A DNA stretch of 64,000 bases from Nonomuraea angiospora (GTDB taxonomy: Bacteria; Actinomycetota; Actinomycetes; Streptosporangiales; Streptosporangiaceae), in NCBI RefSeq assembly GCF_014873145.1, contig NZ_JADBEK010000001.1, forward strand, positions 4,650,001-4,714,000. The letters are read 5' to 3'. Positions 26,839-36,234 of this stretch are shown piece by piece (positions within the stretch are counted from its first letter, which is position 1; every line of letters starts with the position of its first letter). The translations under genes and the position numbers were made by a program. The notes below the pieces were generated by a model that saw only the letters and a program-made list of their open reading frames with translations, had not been told where the DNA came from and ran no database searches.

Positions 26839-29586
26839 TCAGACGCCCATCGACTGGGTGTCGTTGCTCTCCGCGCCGCCCGCCTCGGTGACGCCGTTCT
26901 TGAGGTGGTAGCGGGCGATCGCCTCGCGCAGCACCTCGCCGTCGAGCTCGCCCCGCTTGACCAGGCTGGTCAGCACGGCCAGCGTGATCGAGGCGGCGTC
27001 GACGTGGAAGTGGCGGCGCAGCGCCGAGCGGGTGTCGGACAGGCCGAACCCGTCGGTGCCCAGCGAGGACCAGTCACCCGGCACCCACTGCGCGATCTGG
27101 TCCTGCACGGCCTTCATGTAGTCGCTGACGCCCACGAACGGGCCCTGCGCCTGGGAGAGCGCCTGGGTGACGTACGGGACGCGCTGCTCGGCGTCGGGGT
27201 TGAGCAGGTTGTGCTCCTCGCAGGCCAGCGCGTCGCGGCGCAGCTCGGACCACGACGTCGCCGACCACACGTCGGCCGAGACGCCCCAGTCCTCGGCCAG
27301 CAGCCGCTGCGCCTCCATCGCCCACGGGCCCGCCACGCCGGAGGACAGGATGTTGGCCTTCGGACCCTGGGTCTGCGGCCCGTCGGCGAACTTGTACAGG
27401 CCCTTGAGCAGGCCCTGCACGTCGAGGTTGGCCGGCTGGGCGGGCTGCAGGTAGGGCTCGTTGTAGACGGTCAGGTAGTAGAAGACGTCCTCCGGCTGGT
27501 CGCCGTACATCCTCCGCAGGCCGTCCTTGACGATGTGGGCCACCTCGAACGCCCACGACGGGTCGTAGGAGATCGCGGCCGGGTTGGTGGAGGCGATGAG
27601 CGGCGTGTGGCCGTCCTCGTGCTGCAGGCCCTCACCGTTGAGCGTGGTGCGGCCCGCGGTGGCGCCGAGCAGGAAGCCGCGGCCCATCTGGTCGCCCATC
27701 TGCCACATCTGGTCGCCGGTGCGCTGCCACCCGAACATCGAGTAGAAGATGTAGATCGGGATCATGTGCTCGCCGTGCGTGGCGTAGGCGGTGCCGGCCG
27801 CGATGGCCGAGGCCATCGAGCCCGACTCGCTGATGCCCTCGTGCAGGATCTGGCCCTGCGTGGCCTCCTTGTACGACAGCAGCAGATCCCTGTCGACGGC
27901 CTCGTACGTCTGGCCGTGCGGGGAGTAGATCTTGGCCGTCGGGAACATGGCGTCGAGACCGAACGTACGCGCCTCGTCCGGGATGATCGGCACGAACCGG
28001 TGGCCGATCTCCTTGTCGCGCATGAGGTCCTTCAGCAGCCGCACGAACGCCATCGTGGTGGCGACCTGCTGCTTGCCCGAGCCCTTGGCGAAGCCGCCGT
28101 AGACCTCGTCGCCGGGCAGCTTGACCGGCTTGGCGCGCATGACCCGCTTGGGCAGCACGCCGCCGAGCGCCGCGCGGCGCTCCTTCATGTACTGGATCTC
28201 GGGGTCGTTCTCGCCCGGGTGGAAGTACGGCGGCAGCTCCCCCTCCAGGGCCGAGTCCGGGATCGGCAGGTAGAGCCGGTCGCGGAACTCCTTCAGCTCG
28301 GCCTTGGTGAGCTTCTTCATCTGGTGGGTGGCGTTGCGCGCCTCGAAGTCCTTGCCCAGCGTCCAGCCCTTGATCGTCTGGGCGAGGATCACGGTCGGCT
28401 GGCCGACGTGCTCGCGGGCCGCCTTGAACGCCGCGTAGACCTTGCGGTAGTCGTGGCCGCCGCGCGACAGCTTGCGGATGTCGTCGTCGGTCAGGTGCTC
28501 GACCATCTTGCGCAGGCGCGGGTCGCCGCTGAAGAAGTTGTCGCGGATGTACTCGCCGGACTCGACCGAGTAGGTCTGGAACTGGCCGTCGGGCGTGGTG
28601 TTCATCTGGTTGACCAGCACGCCGTCGACGTCGGCCGCCAGCAGCGGGTCCCAGTCGCGGCCCCACACGACCTTGATGACGTTCCAGCCGGCGCCGCGGA
28701 AGTAGGACTCCAGCTCCTGGATGATCTTGCCGTTGCCGCGTACGGGACCGTCGAGCCGCTGCAGGTTGCAGTTGATCACGAACGTGAGGTTGTCGAGCTC
28801 CTCGCGGGCCGCCAGGCCGATCGCGCCGAGCGACTCGGGCTCGTCCATCTCGCCGTCACCCAGGAACGCCCACACGTGGCTGCGGCTGGTGTCCTTGATC
28901 TGCCGGTTGAGCAGATAGCGGTTGAACCGCGCCTGGTAGATCGCGCCGATCGGGCCGAGGCCCATGGAGACCGTCGGGAACTCCCAGAAGTCCGGCATGA
29001 GGCGCGGGTGGGGGTAGGAGGGCAGGCCGTGGAAGCCGTGCGACAACTCCTGCCGGAACGCGTCGAGCTGGGCCTCGTTGAGGCGGCCCTCGAGGAAGGC
29101 GCGGGCGTAGATGCCCGGGGCGGCGTGCCCCTGGAAGAAGACCTGGTCGCCCGACTCGCCGTGGTCCTTGCCGCGGAAGAAGTGGTTGAAGCCCACTTCG
29201 TAGAGGGAGGCGGCGGAGGCGTAGGTGGCGATGTGGCCGCCGACGTTGGTGCGGGCGTTGGCCCTGGACACCATGATGGCCGCGTTCCAGCGGATGTAGG
29301 CGCGGATGCGGCGTTCGACGTGCTCGTCACCGGGGAACCAGGGCTCGCGCTCCGGCGGGATCGTGTTGATGTAGTCGGTGCTCCGCAAACCCGGCACGCC
29401 GACCTGGTGCTCGCGGGCCCGCTCCAGCATGCGCAGCATGAGGTAGCGGGCTCTGGTGCGGCCTTCGGTCTTGACGACGTTGTCGAGAGACTCGAGCCAC
29501 TCGTTGGTCTCGCTGGGGTCGACATCAGGCAGCTGGCTGGGTAGGCCGTCGCTGATGATCGAGAATCGCTGGCGTCCGGAAGCCAC
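26839..29586 (-). CDS. aceE: Pyruvate dehydrogenase E1 component, homodimeric
   Basis: 915 aa from the chosen GTG. It decarboxylates pyruvate with thiamin diphosphate and passes acetyl to lipoyl-E2. The ThDP motif is [36 protein letters not shown] (GDG...NCN). The active-site [12 protein letters not shown] and the C-terminal [14 protein letters not shown] are as in AceE. The GTG at 29586 gives the family N-terminus ([21 protein letters not shown]); GGAAGG lies 9 nt upstream. ATGs at 29637 and 29664 would add 17-26 residues without family likeness. It is monocistronic, closed by a strong hairpin. Confidence 0.96.
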   Translation of the reverse strand: MASGRQRFSIISDGLPSQLPDVDPSETNEWLESLDNVVKTEGRTRARYLMLRMLERAREHQVGVPGLRSTDYINTIPPEREPWFPGDEHVERRIRAYIRWNAAIMVSRANARTNVGGHIATYASAASLYEVGFNHFFRGKDHGESGDQVFFQGHAAPGIYARAFLEGRLNEAQLDAFRQELSHGFHGLPSYPHPRLMPDFWEFPTVSMGLGPIGAIYQARFNRYLLNRQIKDTSRSHVWAFLGDGEMDEPESLGAIGLAAREELDNLTFVINCNLQRLDGPVRGNGKIIQELESYFRGAGWNVIKVVWGRDWDPLLAADVDGVLVNQMNTTPDGQFQTYSVESGEYIRDNFFSGDPRLRKMVEHLTDDDIRKLSRGGHDYRKVYAAFKAAREHVGQPTVILAQTIKGWTLGKDFEARNATHQMKKLTKAELKEFRDRLYLPIPDSALEGELPPYFHPGENDPEIQYMKERRAALGGVLPKRVMRAKPVKLPGDEVYGGFAKGSGKQQVATTMAFVRLLKDLMRDKEIGHRFVPIIPDEARTFGLDAMFPTAKIYSPHGQTYEAVDRDLLLSYKEATQGQILHEGISESGSMASAIAAGTAYATHGEHMIPIYIFYSMFGWQRTGDQMWQMGDQMGRGFLLGATAGRTTLNGEGLQHEDGHTPLIASTNPAAISYDPSWAFEVAHIVKDGLRRMYGDQPEDVFYYLTVYNEPYLQPAQPANLDVQGLLKGLYKFADGPQTQGPKANILSSGVAGPWAMEAQRLLAEDWGVSADVWSATSWSELRRDALACEEHNLLNPDAEQRVPYVTQALSQAQGPFVGVSDYMKAVQDQIAQWVPGDWSSLGTDGFGLSDTRSALRRHFHVDAASITLAVLTSLVKRGELDGEVLREAIARYHLKNGVTEAGGAESNDTQSMGV

Positions 29587-29664
29587 TGGGTCTCGCCTTC
29601 CGAGGATGACTGATGTCTGGTCTGGGTCGTCTTCCATCCTGGTCGCTAGCCGTAGAAAACGCAT

Positions 29665-30302
29665 CTCTACTGACCGGTAACCAGTGGTGTCCCTGCTGGC
29701 AGAGACAGATCAGATGGCCTAGACCACCGATGGTAGGACGAATCGCCACCAAAGGTTACATCCCGGGAGCAATTTAACAAGACAGGAAAACGAACGAAAT
29801 TTCGCTCGAATGTCTCTGGACTCCTGGTCCCCGCCTCCCTCCACTCTCCCCCGAAGGGAGGGGGTTCTCACCCCACGACGGCGCGGCGTGACGGGCGAGT
29901 CTAGCGGCCATCCTCCCGGTCCGGCTCCGACAGGGGCCGCCGGACGGAGAACCGGCCGTGGGCGCATCGTCGCTGATCATGCCCCTTGCACCGGCTTGCG
30001 CCCCGCGCCGCCTCTCACGACTTGTGACGCCCCTCACGACTCGCCTCGCCGCCTGTCACCGCTGATCGCCTCGGATCCATGTGGCCCCTTAGCCCCCAAT
30101 TGACTCTCACCACCCCCAAGACCCTTGCGCTCCCATCCGCCCCGGCACACCCTGCCGCCCCGGTCCGTTCGGCACCCGCCGGGCGCCCACCCACCTCACC
30201 CCCGCGTAACGTTTCGGTCATTTTTCTCCGCCCCTCCGGAGGGGGAGCAAAACTTCCGAATCACTCTTTTCGGACGGCCTCCCACGTACCAATGTGGGTT
30301 GT
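29665..30302. other. 640-bp gene-free interval between aceE and the DUF1918 gene
   Basis: Divergent promoter region. Structures seen: the palindrome CGAAATTTCG at 29795-29804 and CCCCTCCGGAGGGG at 30231-30244, the latter about 60 bp before the DUF1918 start. No ORF here has recognisable protein character on either strand. Confidence 0.6.
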
Positions 30303-30485
30303 ATGAATGCTGCGGTAGGAGACCGGCTCCTGGTGCACGGGCATGCCGTTGGCGAGGGGGACCGGAGTGGTGTGATTGTGGAGGTCCAGGGCCTCGACGG
30401 GGGGCCTCCCTACATGGTGCGCTTCGACGACGGGCACACCGGCCTGGTGTTTCCCGGGCCGGACGCCGTCGTGGTGCATAAGTAA
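30303..30485 (+). CDS. DUF1918-domain protein
   Basis: 60 aa. MNAAVGDRLLVHGHAVGEGDRSG and MVRFDDGHTGLVFPGPDAVVV are the hallmark of DUF1918, a small SH3-like barrel protein common in actinomycetes, function unknown. The ATG at 30303 is preferred; a GTG at 30294 is in frame. There is no clear ribosome site, so a leaderless message is possible. It ends 9 nt before the YjbQ-family gene and is likely co-transcribed with it. Confidence 0.88.
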   Translation: MNAAVGDRLLVHGHAVGEGDRSGVIVEVQGLDGGPPYMVRFDDGHTGLVFPGPDAVVVHK

Positions 30486-30494
30486 GATTTCCCT

Positions 30495-30902
30495 GTGAGA
30501 TCTGAAATCATCTCCGTGGCTACAGGGTCACGAGAGACTGTGCACGACATCACCACTGAATGCGCTGATTTCGTGCACAGGCAGGGCGAAGACGGGCTGT
30601 TGCATATCTTTGTGCCCCATGCGACCGCCGGTGTCGCCCTGCTCGAGTTGGGCTCGCGCAGCGACGACGATCTTCTCGCCGCGCTGCGCGACCTGTTGCC
30701 GGCCGATGATCGCTGGCGTCACGCCCACGGCTCACCCGGTCACGGACGGTCACACGTCATGCCCGCGCTGATCCCGCCGTACGCCACGGTCCCCGTGCTG
30801 GGCGGGCGTCTGGCGCTCGGCACGTGGCAGTCGATCGCACTCGTCGACCTGAACGTCGACAACCGGCAACGTCAGGTTCGCCTGTCGTTTTTGTCTGATT
30901 GA
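30495..30902 (+). CDS. YjbQ/UPF0047-family protein (secondary thiamine-phosphate synthase-like)
   Basis: 135 aa. The family signatures HIFVPHATAGVALLE and HGSPGHGRSHVMPALIPPYATVPV are complete, including the clustered histidines that suggest metal binding, and the end is LALGTWQSIALVDLNVDNRQRQVRLSFL. E. coli YjbQ has weak thiamine phosphate synthase activity, but the true role is unsettled. The start is GTG, following DUF1918 closely. Confidence 0.92.
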   Translation: MRSEIISVATGSRETVHDITTECADFVHRQGEDGLLHIFVPHATAGVALLELGSRSDDDLLAALRDLLPADDRWRHAHGSPGHGRSHVMPALIPPYATVPVLGGRLALGTWQSIALVDLNVDNRQRQVRLSFLSD

Positions 30903-31019
30903 TTCTGGCCGACTACGGCCGCACCCGTGGCGACCGTTGACGACTGAGGGTCACAGCGTGTGGACTGTGCCGAAGCGATAAACCGCATAAGCGGGGCCAC
31001 TCAAGCAGGAGGGATAAAC

Positions 31020-31448
31020 GTGAGCGCGACCGCGGGTCAGGCGCAGGGCGAGCGCGGCCTGGCCGAACGGCTCGGCCTCAAGCCGGGTCAGGTGGTGCAG
31101 GAGATCGGTTGGGACGAGGACGTCGACGACGAGCTTCGCGACTCCATCGAGGACCTGACCGGTAACGAGCTGCTGGACGAAGAGAGCGACGACGTCGTGG
31201 ACGTCGTGCTGATGTGGTGGCGCGACGGCGACGGAGACCTCTTCGACGCCCTCAGCGACGCCATGCGAGCACTCGCCGACGGTGGCCAGATCTGGCTGCT
31301 GACTCCCAAGGCAGGACGCGAGGGCCACGTGGAGCCGAGCGACATCGGGGAGGATGCCACTACCGCGGGCCTCTCACAGACCAGCAGCATCTCCGCCGCA
31401 CCGGACTGGTCCGGGACCAGGCTCGTCACGCCCAAGGGCAAACGGTAG
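31020..31448 (+). CDS. DUF3052-family protein
   Basis: 142 aa from the GTG at 31020 (GGAGGG upstream). It shows the DUF3052 pattern: LAERLGLKPGQVVQEIGWDEDVDDELRDSIEDLTG, then VVDVVLMWWRDGDGDLFDALSDAMRALADGGQIWLLTPKAGR and the ISAAPDWSGTRLVTP end. The family is confined mostly to actinobacteria and its function is not established. It is acidic, with an N-terminal region that is probably unstructured. It precedes a peroxiredoxin gene by 36 nt, an arrangement I recall as conserved in mycobacteria and Streptomyces. Confidence 0.92.
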   Translation: MSATAGQAQGERGLAERLGLKPGQVVQEIGWDEDVDDELRDSIEDLTGNELLDEESDDVVDVVLMWWRDGDGDLFDALSDAMRALADGGQIWLLTPKAGREGHVEPSDIGEDATTAGLSQTSSISAAPDWSGTRLVTPKGKR

Positions 31449-31484
31449 GGAGTCCGAGCGCCTTCCGTACGGCAGGATGAAGCC

Positions 31485-31940
31485 GTGAACGCACATCCTG
31501 CCGAGGTCGGCGCCCTGGCTCCGGATTTCGAGCTGCAGGACCAGCACGGCACCCCGGTGAGCCTGTCTCAGTTCCGGGGCTCCAAAGTCGTGCTGGTCTT
31601 CTACCCGCTTGCCTTCAGCGGGATCTGTCACGGCGAGCTGTCCGCGCTGCGCGACCGGCCGATCGACGGCGCACAGCTGCTGACCGTCTCCGTCGACTCC
31701 ATGTTCACGCACCGTGCGTGGGCAGATCGCGAGGGTTATACGTTTCCGCTGCTCTCCGATTTCTGGCCACATGGACAGGTCGCGCGGGCGTACGGTGTGT
31801 TCGATGAGGCGAAGGGGTTCGCTCTTCGGGGGACCTTCATCATCGACGGCGAGGGCGTGATCCGGTGGTCGGTGGTCAATCCGGCCTCCGCCGCACGCGA
31901 CCTCGCCGACTACGCCAAGGCACTCGCCGACATTTCTTGA
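31485..31940 (+). CDS. AhpE-like peroxiredoxin
   Basis: 151 aa thioredoxin-fold peroxidase reducing peroxides. The active-site loop is FYPLAFSGICHGELSALRD, with the peroxidatic Cys and the preceding P...T/S pattern; no resolving Cys is visible, so it is of the 1-Cys AhpE type that uses mycothiol or mycoredoxin for recycling (family knowledge). FPLLSDFWPHGQVARAYGVFDEAKGFALRGTFIID is typical of the family. Start GTG. It lies between DUF3052 and a zinc-ribbon gene, all in the same direction. Confidence 0.92.
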   Translation: MNAHPAEVGALAPDFELQDQHGTPVSLSQFRGSKVVLVFYPLAFSGICHGELSALRDRPIDGAQLLTVSVDSMFTHRAWADREGYTFPLLSDFWPHGQVARAYGVFDEAKGFALRGTFIIDGEGVIRWSVVNPASAARDLADYAKALADIS

Positions 31941-31954
31941 CCTCGGAGGGAACG

Positions 31955-32278
31955 ATGCCCTGCTACCGATGCGGGGCCCGGCAGACCGACCCGGTGCGCG
32001 GCGCCAGCCCGTGGCAGCGCGGGGTGCGCCACGAAACGCAGGTGTTGATCTGCCCGGACTGTCAGCGGCTGCACGACCTCGACCTCGACGCGTGCGCGAC
32101 CTGCGGGTCGGTCGCGCTGATCTGCCGGCTGGGCGAGGTGGAGTGCCGGTCCTGCGGCGACGTACGGCTGGCGCGCTCCGACGCGCTCGCGGGCTCTCCC
32201 GTCTCCCCACCGCCCTCACCCCCCGGCCTCTCGGCGGAGGTGGAAGCGGCCCTCAACCGCGTACTGGGCCGCACCTGA
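31955..32278 (+). CDS. Zinc-ribbon protein
   Basis: 107 aa. Four Cys pairs (CYRCG, CPDCQ, CATCG, CRSCG) make two zinc ribbons within the first 75 residues. A short Ser/Pro linker and a C-terminal helix (LSAEVEAALNRVLGRT) follow. GGAGGG precedes the ATG, 14 nt after the peroxiredoxin stop, so it is an operon partner. Function unknown; it may be a scaffold or nucleic-acid contact protein. Confidence 0.8.
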   Translation: MPCYRCGARQTDPVRGASPWQRGVRHETQVLICPDCQRLHDLDLDACATCGSVALICRLGEVECRSCGDVRLARSDALAGSPVSPPPSPPGLSAEVEAALNRVLGRT

Positions 32279-32567
32279 GCCCTGGGGACCGGATCCGAAG
32301 GCACGGAGCCCTGAGGCCGGGCACGAACGCGCGGGAGCCTGGATACGGGAACCGGCGGAGACACTGAGGCCTTCACAGCGCCGTGAGCCGCTCTGAGCCC
32401 TCAGTGGGGTGCCCTGAGCCCTGGGGCCTGGACCGGATCCCTCGACGGAGGGCGGGGCTTGCGCAAAGCTCAGCTCCGGTAATCCCGGCAGCGAATCCCT
32501 ACGACTTATCCCCTGCAGCGAAGGGACTCTTTCCAGACATTTGCTGAGCTGCGCTATCGTCTCCTGC

Positions 32568-33578
32568 GTGTCCGACATGACTCCGAGCGTGAGCGACAGC
32601 CCGAACCCGAGTGTGAGCGTGAGCCCGAACCCGGCTCCGAGCTCGTTCGTCGTCGCGCTCGACGTCGGCGGCACGTCCATGAAGGGCGGCCTGGTCAGCG
32701 ACTCCGGCGTGGTGCTGCTGAGCGAGCGGCGCCCGACCCCGCGGGCGGAGGGCCCGGAGGCGGTCGTGTCCGCCATCTCCGACTTCATCAGCCACCTGGC
32801 CTCCTCGGGCGACGGCACCCCGGCGGGCGTGGGCCTGGCCGTCCCCGGCCTGGTCTCCGACAACGCCGCCGTCTACGCCGCGAACCTGGGCTGGCGCGAC
32901 GTCCCCGCCACGAGCTTCACCACCCTGGACATCCCCGTCCTGCTCGGACACGACGTACGCACCGGCGGCCTCGCCGAGAGCATCCTCGGCGCGGGCCGGG
33001 GCCTGTCCGACTTCCTCTTCCTCCCCATCGGCACGGGGATCGCGGGCGCCTCGATCATCCGCGGCGAACCGTACGGCGGCTCCTCCGGCTGGGCCGGCGA
33101 GATCGGCCACACCCCGGTCTTCCCGGACGGGGAGCAGTGCGCGTGCGGCCAGTTCGGCTGCCTGGAGACGTACGCCTCGGCCGCCTCGGTGGGCCGCCGC
33201 TACAGCCAGCGCGCCGACGTGGAGGGCGTCAAGGCGGAGCAGGTGGTCTCCTCCGACGACCCGATCGCCATAGAGGTCTGGGACGAGGCCGTGGAGGCCC
33301 TGTCGCTGGCGCTGGCCACGTACACGCTCCTGCTGGACCCCACGGTGATCGTCCTCGGCGGCGGCCTCGCCGAAGCCGGCCCCGCCCTCTTCGACCCGGT
33401 ACGCACCCGCCTCGTCAAACGCCTCGCCTTCCGCGACGCACCCCCACTGGTGCCGGCCGCACTCGGCGTCGACGCCGGCATGCTCGGAGCCGCCCTCCTG
33501 GGCTGGCGCGCCGCCGGCCACCCCGAACTGGGCCCGGGGTGGACAGTGGATGTGCGATCGGGCCCCGTGGTGTCGTAA
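32568..33578 (+). CDS. ROK-family sugar kinase (glucokinase-like)
   Basis: 336 aa. The ATP loop ALDVGGTSMKGGLV, catalytic GHDVRTGGLAE, the second phosphate loop PIGTGIAGASII and the ROK zinc-binding signature GHTPVFPDGEQCACGQFGCLETYAS (EIGH His plus three Cys) are intact, with IVLGGGLAEAG near the end. It differs from PpgK at 2.8 kb, which lacks the Cys cluster. The first 25 residues are a low-complexity Ser/Pro/Asn/Val tail (PSVSDSPNPSVSVSPNPAPS). No Shine-Dalgarno is seen; TATCGT 7 nt before the GTG fits a leaderless transcript. An ATG at 32577 is also possible. Confidence 0.9.
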   Translation: MSDMTPSVSDSPNPSVSVSPNPAPSSFVVALDVGGTSMKGGLVSDSGVVLLSERRPTPRAEGPEAVVSAISDFISHLASSGDGTPAGVGLAVPGLVSDNAAVYAANLGWRDVPATSFTTLDIPVLLGHDVRTGGLAESILGAGRGLSDFLFLPIGTGIAGASIIRGEPYGGSSGWAGEIGHTPVFPDGEQCACGQFGCLETYASAASVGRRYSQRADVEGVKAEQVVSSDDPIAIEVWDEAVEALSLALATYTLLLDPTVIVLGGGLAEAGPALFDPVRTRLVKRLAFRDAPPLVPAALGVDAGMLGAALLGWRAAGHPELGPGWTVDVRSGPVVS

Positions 33579-33595
33579 GGTGTAGTGCCGATCAG

Positions 33596-33667
33596 GGGCG
33601 GTTAGCTCAGCGGTAGAGCACTCGCCTTACAAGCGAGGGGTCACTGGTTCGAACCCAGTACCGCCCA
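33596..33667 (+). tRNA. tRNA-Val (anticodon UAC)
   Basis: A complete cloverleaf: acceptor GGGCGGT/ACCGCCC, D arm GCTC/GAGC, anticodon stem CTCGC/GCGAG with loop CTTACAA, T arm ACTGG-TTCGAAC-CCAGT, discriminator A. CCA is not encoded. The anticodon stem-loop to 3' end is repeated three more times downstream, so the gene is the integration site of an element array. Confidence 0.96.
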
Positions 33668-33672
33668 CCTGC
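33624..33672 (+). repeat. att copy 1 (within tRNA-Val)
   Basis: 49-bp direct repeat from the anticodon stem through the tRNA end plus CCTGC. It is identical over all 49 bp to copy 4 at 41581-41629. Confidence 0.9.
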
Positions 33673-33708
33673 GTGAACATTTGATCTCTGATCTTGAAAA
33701 CGGCGTCT

Positions 33709-33730
33709 GAGTGACTAAGTGAGTGACTAA
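33709..33730. repeat. Arm-type repeat, copy beside att 1
   Basis: GAGTGACTAAGTGAGTGAC, a nested GAGTGAC repeat 37 bp from att copy 1 and overlapping the end of the first integrase. Near-identical units lie before att copies 2 and 4. Confidence 0.6.
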
Positions 33731-34161
33731 CTCCCGAAGATCTTGTCCATCGCCGCAGCTCCTTGCATGATCACGGGCCGGATCTGGTGCCGGTAGACCG
33801 TCTCGGTGACCACCGTGTTGGAGTGCCCGACCAGGCGCGAGATGTCCTCGATGGGGACGCCGGAGTCTGACAGCACGGACACAAAGCTGTGCCGCAGCTC
33901 GCGAGGGGACCACTCCCGCCCGGTGAGCCCCGCCCCCTCCACCACCTTCCGGAAGTCATGCCGTACGTTGTGGGCCGTGACGGGTGTACCGGTCCGCGTG
34001 CAGAACACGAGATCCGTACCCTTCCAGCGATCTCCCGCCTTCTCCTGAGCGATCTCTTGGGCTTCCTTGAGCAGGCGCAGCGCCTCCACGCAGCGCCGGG
34101 GCAGCTTGAGCGACCGGCGGGACTTCACCGTCTTGGTGTCGCCCTTCTGCCGGACGGACCG
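33727..34161 (-). pseudogene. Tyrosine-recombinase integrase, C-terminal remnant 1
   Basis: About 145 residues of the catalytic domain of an actinomycete site-specific integrase: KTVKSRRSLKLPRRCVEALR, TGTPVTAHNVRHDFRKV, the ELRHSFVSVLSDSGVPIEDISRLVGHSNTVVTETVYRHQIRP end with the Arg, His and Tyr of the active site. The N-terminal arm-binding and first catalytic Arg portions are missing. Homology stops where the divergent GntR gene begins, so that end was replaced. Its stop lies 60 bp from att copy 1, as expected for an integrase of an element in this tRNA. Confidence 0.88.
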
Positions 34162-34174
34162 AGGAAGGCGCACC

Positions 34175-35050
34175 ATGGAGACCAACACCGACGGCAAAGA
34201 CGCCCGCTGGCGCGTCATCGCCACCGACCTACGAGCCGCCATCCTGGACGGCCGCTACCCCCCCGGCGGCGCGCTGCCCAGCGAACCCGAACTCGTCAGG
34301 AAGTACGACGTCTCCCGCCCAACCGTCCGCAAGGCCATCGACACCCTCGTCTCCGAAGGCCTGGCTTACGTCATGAGCGGACGCGGCTCCTTCGTCCGCC
34401 CCATGCCCGAACGCCGCACCATCCTCATCACCGACCACGACCGACCCGACCTCGCAGCCCCCGGAAACCACCCCGATGTCCAGGCATTCGGCTGGGACCT
34501 CGCCCAACGCGACCGCGAACCCGAAGCCCCGCTCTTCACCAGCGAGAAGACCACCGCCAACCGCGACGTCGCGGTCATGCTCAGCGTCCGCCCCGGCCAC
34601 CCGGTCATCCACCGCCGCAGCATGTGGCACCGAGGCCACACCGCCGCCATCCACGGTGTATCGGCCTGCCTGGAGATCAACTCCTACACCAACGCCGACA
34701 TGCTCCCTGACTGGGACGACCCCAAGCGCCACGCCCAGTACCGCAAGCGCCCCGGCTTCTTCTACCAGTCCCTCATCCGCGAACACGGCCCCGTCCGCTG
34801 GATGACCCTCACCACCGCCCGCATCGCCTACGAAGACGAACGCACCGCACTCGGCATGGACTACGCCGAAGCCGTCCTCATCATCCGCCGCACCATGGCC
34901 CACCCCAACGGCCACCCCATCGAAGTCACCGAGGTCAAGGCCCCCGCCAACCGCTACGAGATCGGCTACCATCGCGAACTCGCCGACGACGCCGAAGCCG
35001 CGCTGACGTCGCAGGAACTCAGCGACAACGGCATTGATCTGGTGATCTAA
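34175..35050 (+). CDS. GntR/HutC-family regulator (KorSA-like, UTRA domain)
   Basis: 291 aa. The N-terminal winged helix is WRVIATDLRAAILDGRYPPGGALPSEPELVRKYDVSRPTVRKAIDTLVSEGLAYVMSGRGSFV, and a UTRA effector domain follows (LSVRPGHPVIHRRSMW, EDERTALGMDYAEAVLIIRRT, VTEVKAPANRYEIGYH). GntR regulators of this type (KorSA of pSAM2) control actinomycete integrative elements and sit next to int, as here; no rep or tra gene remains. GAGGAAGG precedes the ATG. The stop overlaps the convergent DUF4240 stop by 4 nt. Confidence 0.9.
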   Translation: METNTDGKDARWRVIATDLRAAILDGRYPPGGALPSEPELVRKYDVSRPTVRKAIDTLVSEGLAYVMSGRGSFVRPMPERRTILITDHDRPDLAAPGNHPDVQAFGWDLAQRDREPEAPLFTSEKTTANRDVAVMLSVRPGHPVIHRRSMWHRGHTAAIHGVSACLEINSYTNADMLPDWDDPKRHAQYRKRPGFFYQSLIREHGPVRWMTLTTARIAYEDERTALGMDYAEAVLIIRRTMAHPNGHPIEVTEVKAPANRYEIGYHRELADDAEAALTSQELSDNGIDLVI

Positions 35051-35634
35051 GTGCGACCGTAGAACGCGCGGATGAATCGATGGCTGCGTGGCACCCTGCG
35101 GGCCGCCTCCTCATCATCTTCTGGATCCCAACGCTCGTCGGTGGAATGAGGCGTTTCGTGGAACGCATGACCACGAGCCTCAAGAGCATCGAACAAGGCG
35201 TCGCTGCCTGTGCCTGTAACTTTCTCCCAAGCTGTGAGAGCCACGTAGGACAGGGATTCGAGCTCCGGCCAGTCGTCGTTAGTTCGGGGGATTCGATCTC
35301 GTTGCATAGTGAGAAAGCGCTGGACCTCTGGCACGTCCGCAAGTGTGTCCGGGTCGCCGGCGACCTTCTCGAAGGTCTCACGGCCGAGGCCGACCAACCA
35401 CATCTGGAAATACCGAAAGCTGTCGTTGCCGCCTATCAGGTGTAAGAGGGTGGCTGTGCCCCACATCAAGTTGGTGTCAACCTTGCGCCGAGCTTCCAGA
35501 ATCCACGACTCGAAGTCGATGATTTCTTCGGCGGAACGCGACGCCAACCGCTGTTCCAGCCACCTCAGGCGCGCTTCGTTCGGCCGGTGTCGTGCCGAAT
35601 GCTCGATCAGATGCCAGAACTCGTCGATGTCCAC
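35047..35634 (-). CDS. DUF4240-domain protein
   Basis: 195 aa from the GTG at 35634. It begins VDIDEFWHLIEHSAR, the usual DUF4240 start, and holds LMWGTATLLHLIGGNDSFRYFQMWLVGLGRETFEKVAGDPDTLAD and LSYVALTAWEKVTG. The C-terminus is charged (RWDPEDDEEAARRVPRSHRFIRAFY). DUF4240 proteins are frequent orphan genes in actinomycete accessory regions, function unknown. An ATG at 35682 would add 16 residues. Confidence 0.85.
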   Translation of the reverse strand: MDIDEFWHLIEHSARHRPNEARLRWLEQRLASRSAEEIIDFESWILEARRKVDTNLMWGTATLLHLIGGNDSFRYFQMWLVGLGRETFEKVAGDPDTLADVPEVQRFLTMQRDRIPRTNDDWPELESLSYVALTAWEKVTGTGSDALFDALEARGHAFHETPHSTDERWDPEDDEEAARRVPRSHRFIRAFYGRT

Positions 35635-36234
35635 CCCGGCGATCCTGGCATGGATCGACGACAGAACCGACAGTGGGCACATTCCGATCTGGCTCAGAGT
35701 TTCTTTACTGGTTCAAGGCGACGGCGCTCCGCGCCGTGCGCACGGCCCCGCGCCTGCCTGCCGTCCCCGGCATGCGGCCTGGAGGCCGGTCCCGGGCGGC
35801 AGCGGCTCGGGCCGTACCACCGCACGGCCGCCGCGCCGCCGTACACCCTCCGTGGCCGACCTCCGCACCGTCGCCGCCGCTCCGCCGCCGGCCCCCACCG
35901 CTTCGCGGCCCTTCGGGTGCTTCGCATGGGCGCCGGCCGCTCCGCTCGCACAGGACAGGACGACTCTTCAAGCCTTATGCCTCCGGCGGGAGCGCTCAGG
36001 CACCGAGGTGGTCACCTCGCACACCATCAACTCAGGCAATCCCAGCAGCCCGACTCCTCCGCATCAAGCCCGGCCCTGATCGCAGGACAAAGCATGATCG
36101 AGGAACGGCGACCGGCGAACGTACACGCGAAGCCGGGCTTGACACTCCGTCCCCGGCCCGCTGCCGCTACGCGGTGAGTCGACGGCGTACGAGGTGAGTA
36201 CGAAGCTGCCTCCCACCGGAACACGGTTGAGCGG
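35635..36234. other. 600-bp gene-poor interval with GC-rich hairpin A
   Basis: No convincing gene. Holds the dispersed hairpin (35757-35801) and some very GC-rich low-complexity DNA with fortuitous open frames on both strands. The end near 36.1 kb reads through the 3' end of the divergent small gene. Confidence 0.55.
35757..35801. repeat. Dispersed GC-rich hairpin, copy A
   Basis: Outer stem TGCCGTCC (35759-35766) with GGGCGGCA (35794-35801), inner stem CGGCCT/AGGCCG, loop region carrying GCATGCGGCCTGG. Two related copies lie at 38441-38478 and 42185-42240; the loop sequence is conserved while stems differ. Confidence 0.7.

Noticed and set aside
29640..29700. Operator at the aceE promoter based on ACCGGT and flanking ACTG words
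   Set aside because: The symmetry breaks outside the central six bases, so it is weaker than expected for a specific operator.
32279..32567. Regulatory RNA from GAGCCCTGGGG-type repeats before the ROK kinase
   Set aside because: The imperfect repeats (around 32278 and 32412) do not form a convincing fold and match no known class.
35694..35971. Small Arg/Pro-rich genes around hairpin A
   Set aside because: Overlapping open frames on both strands all derive from the GC-rich hairpin and carry no start signal or conserved domain.
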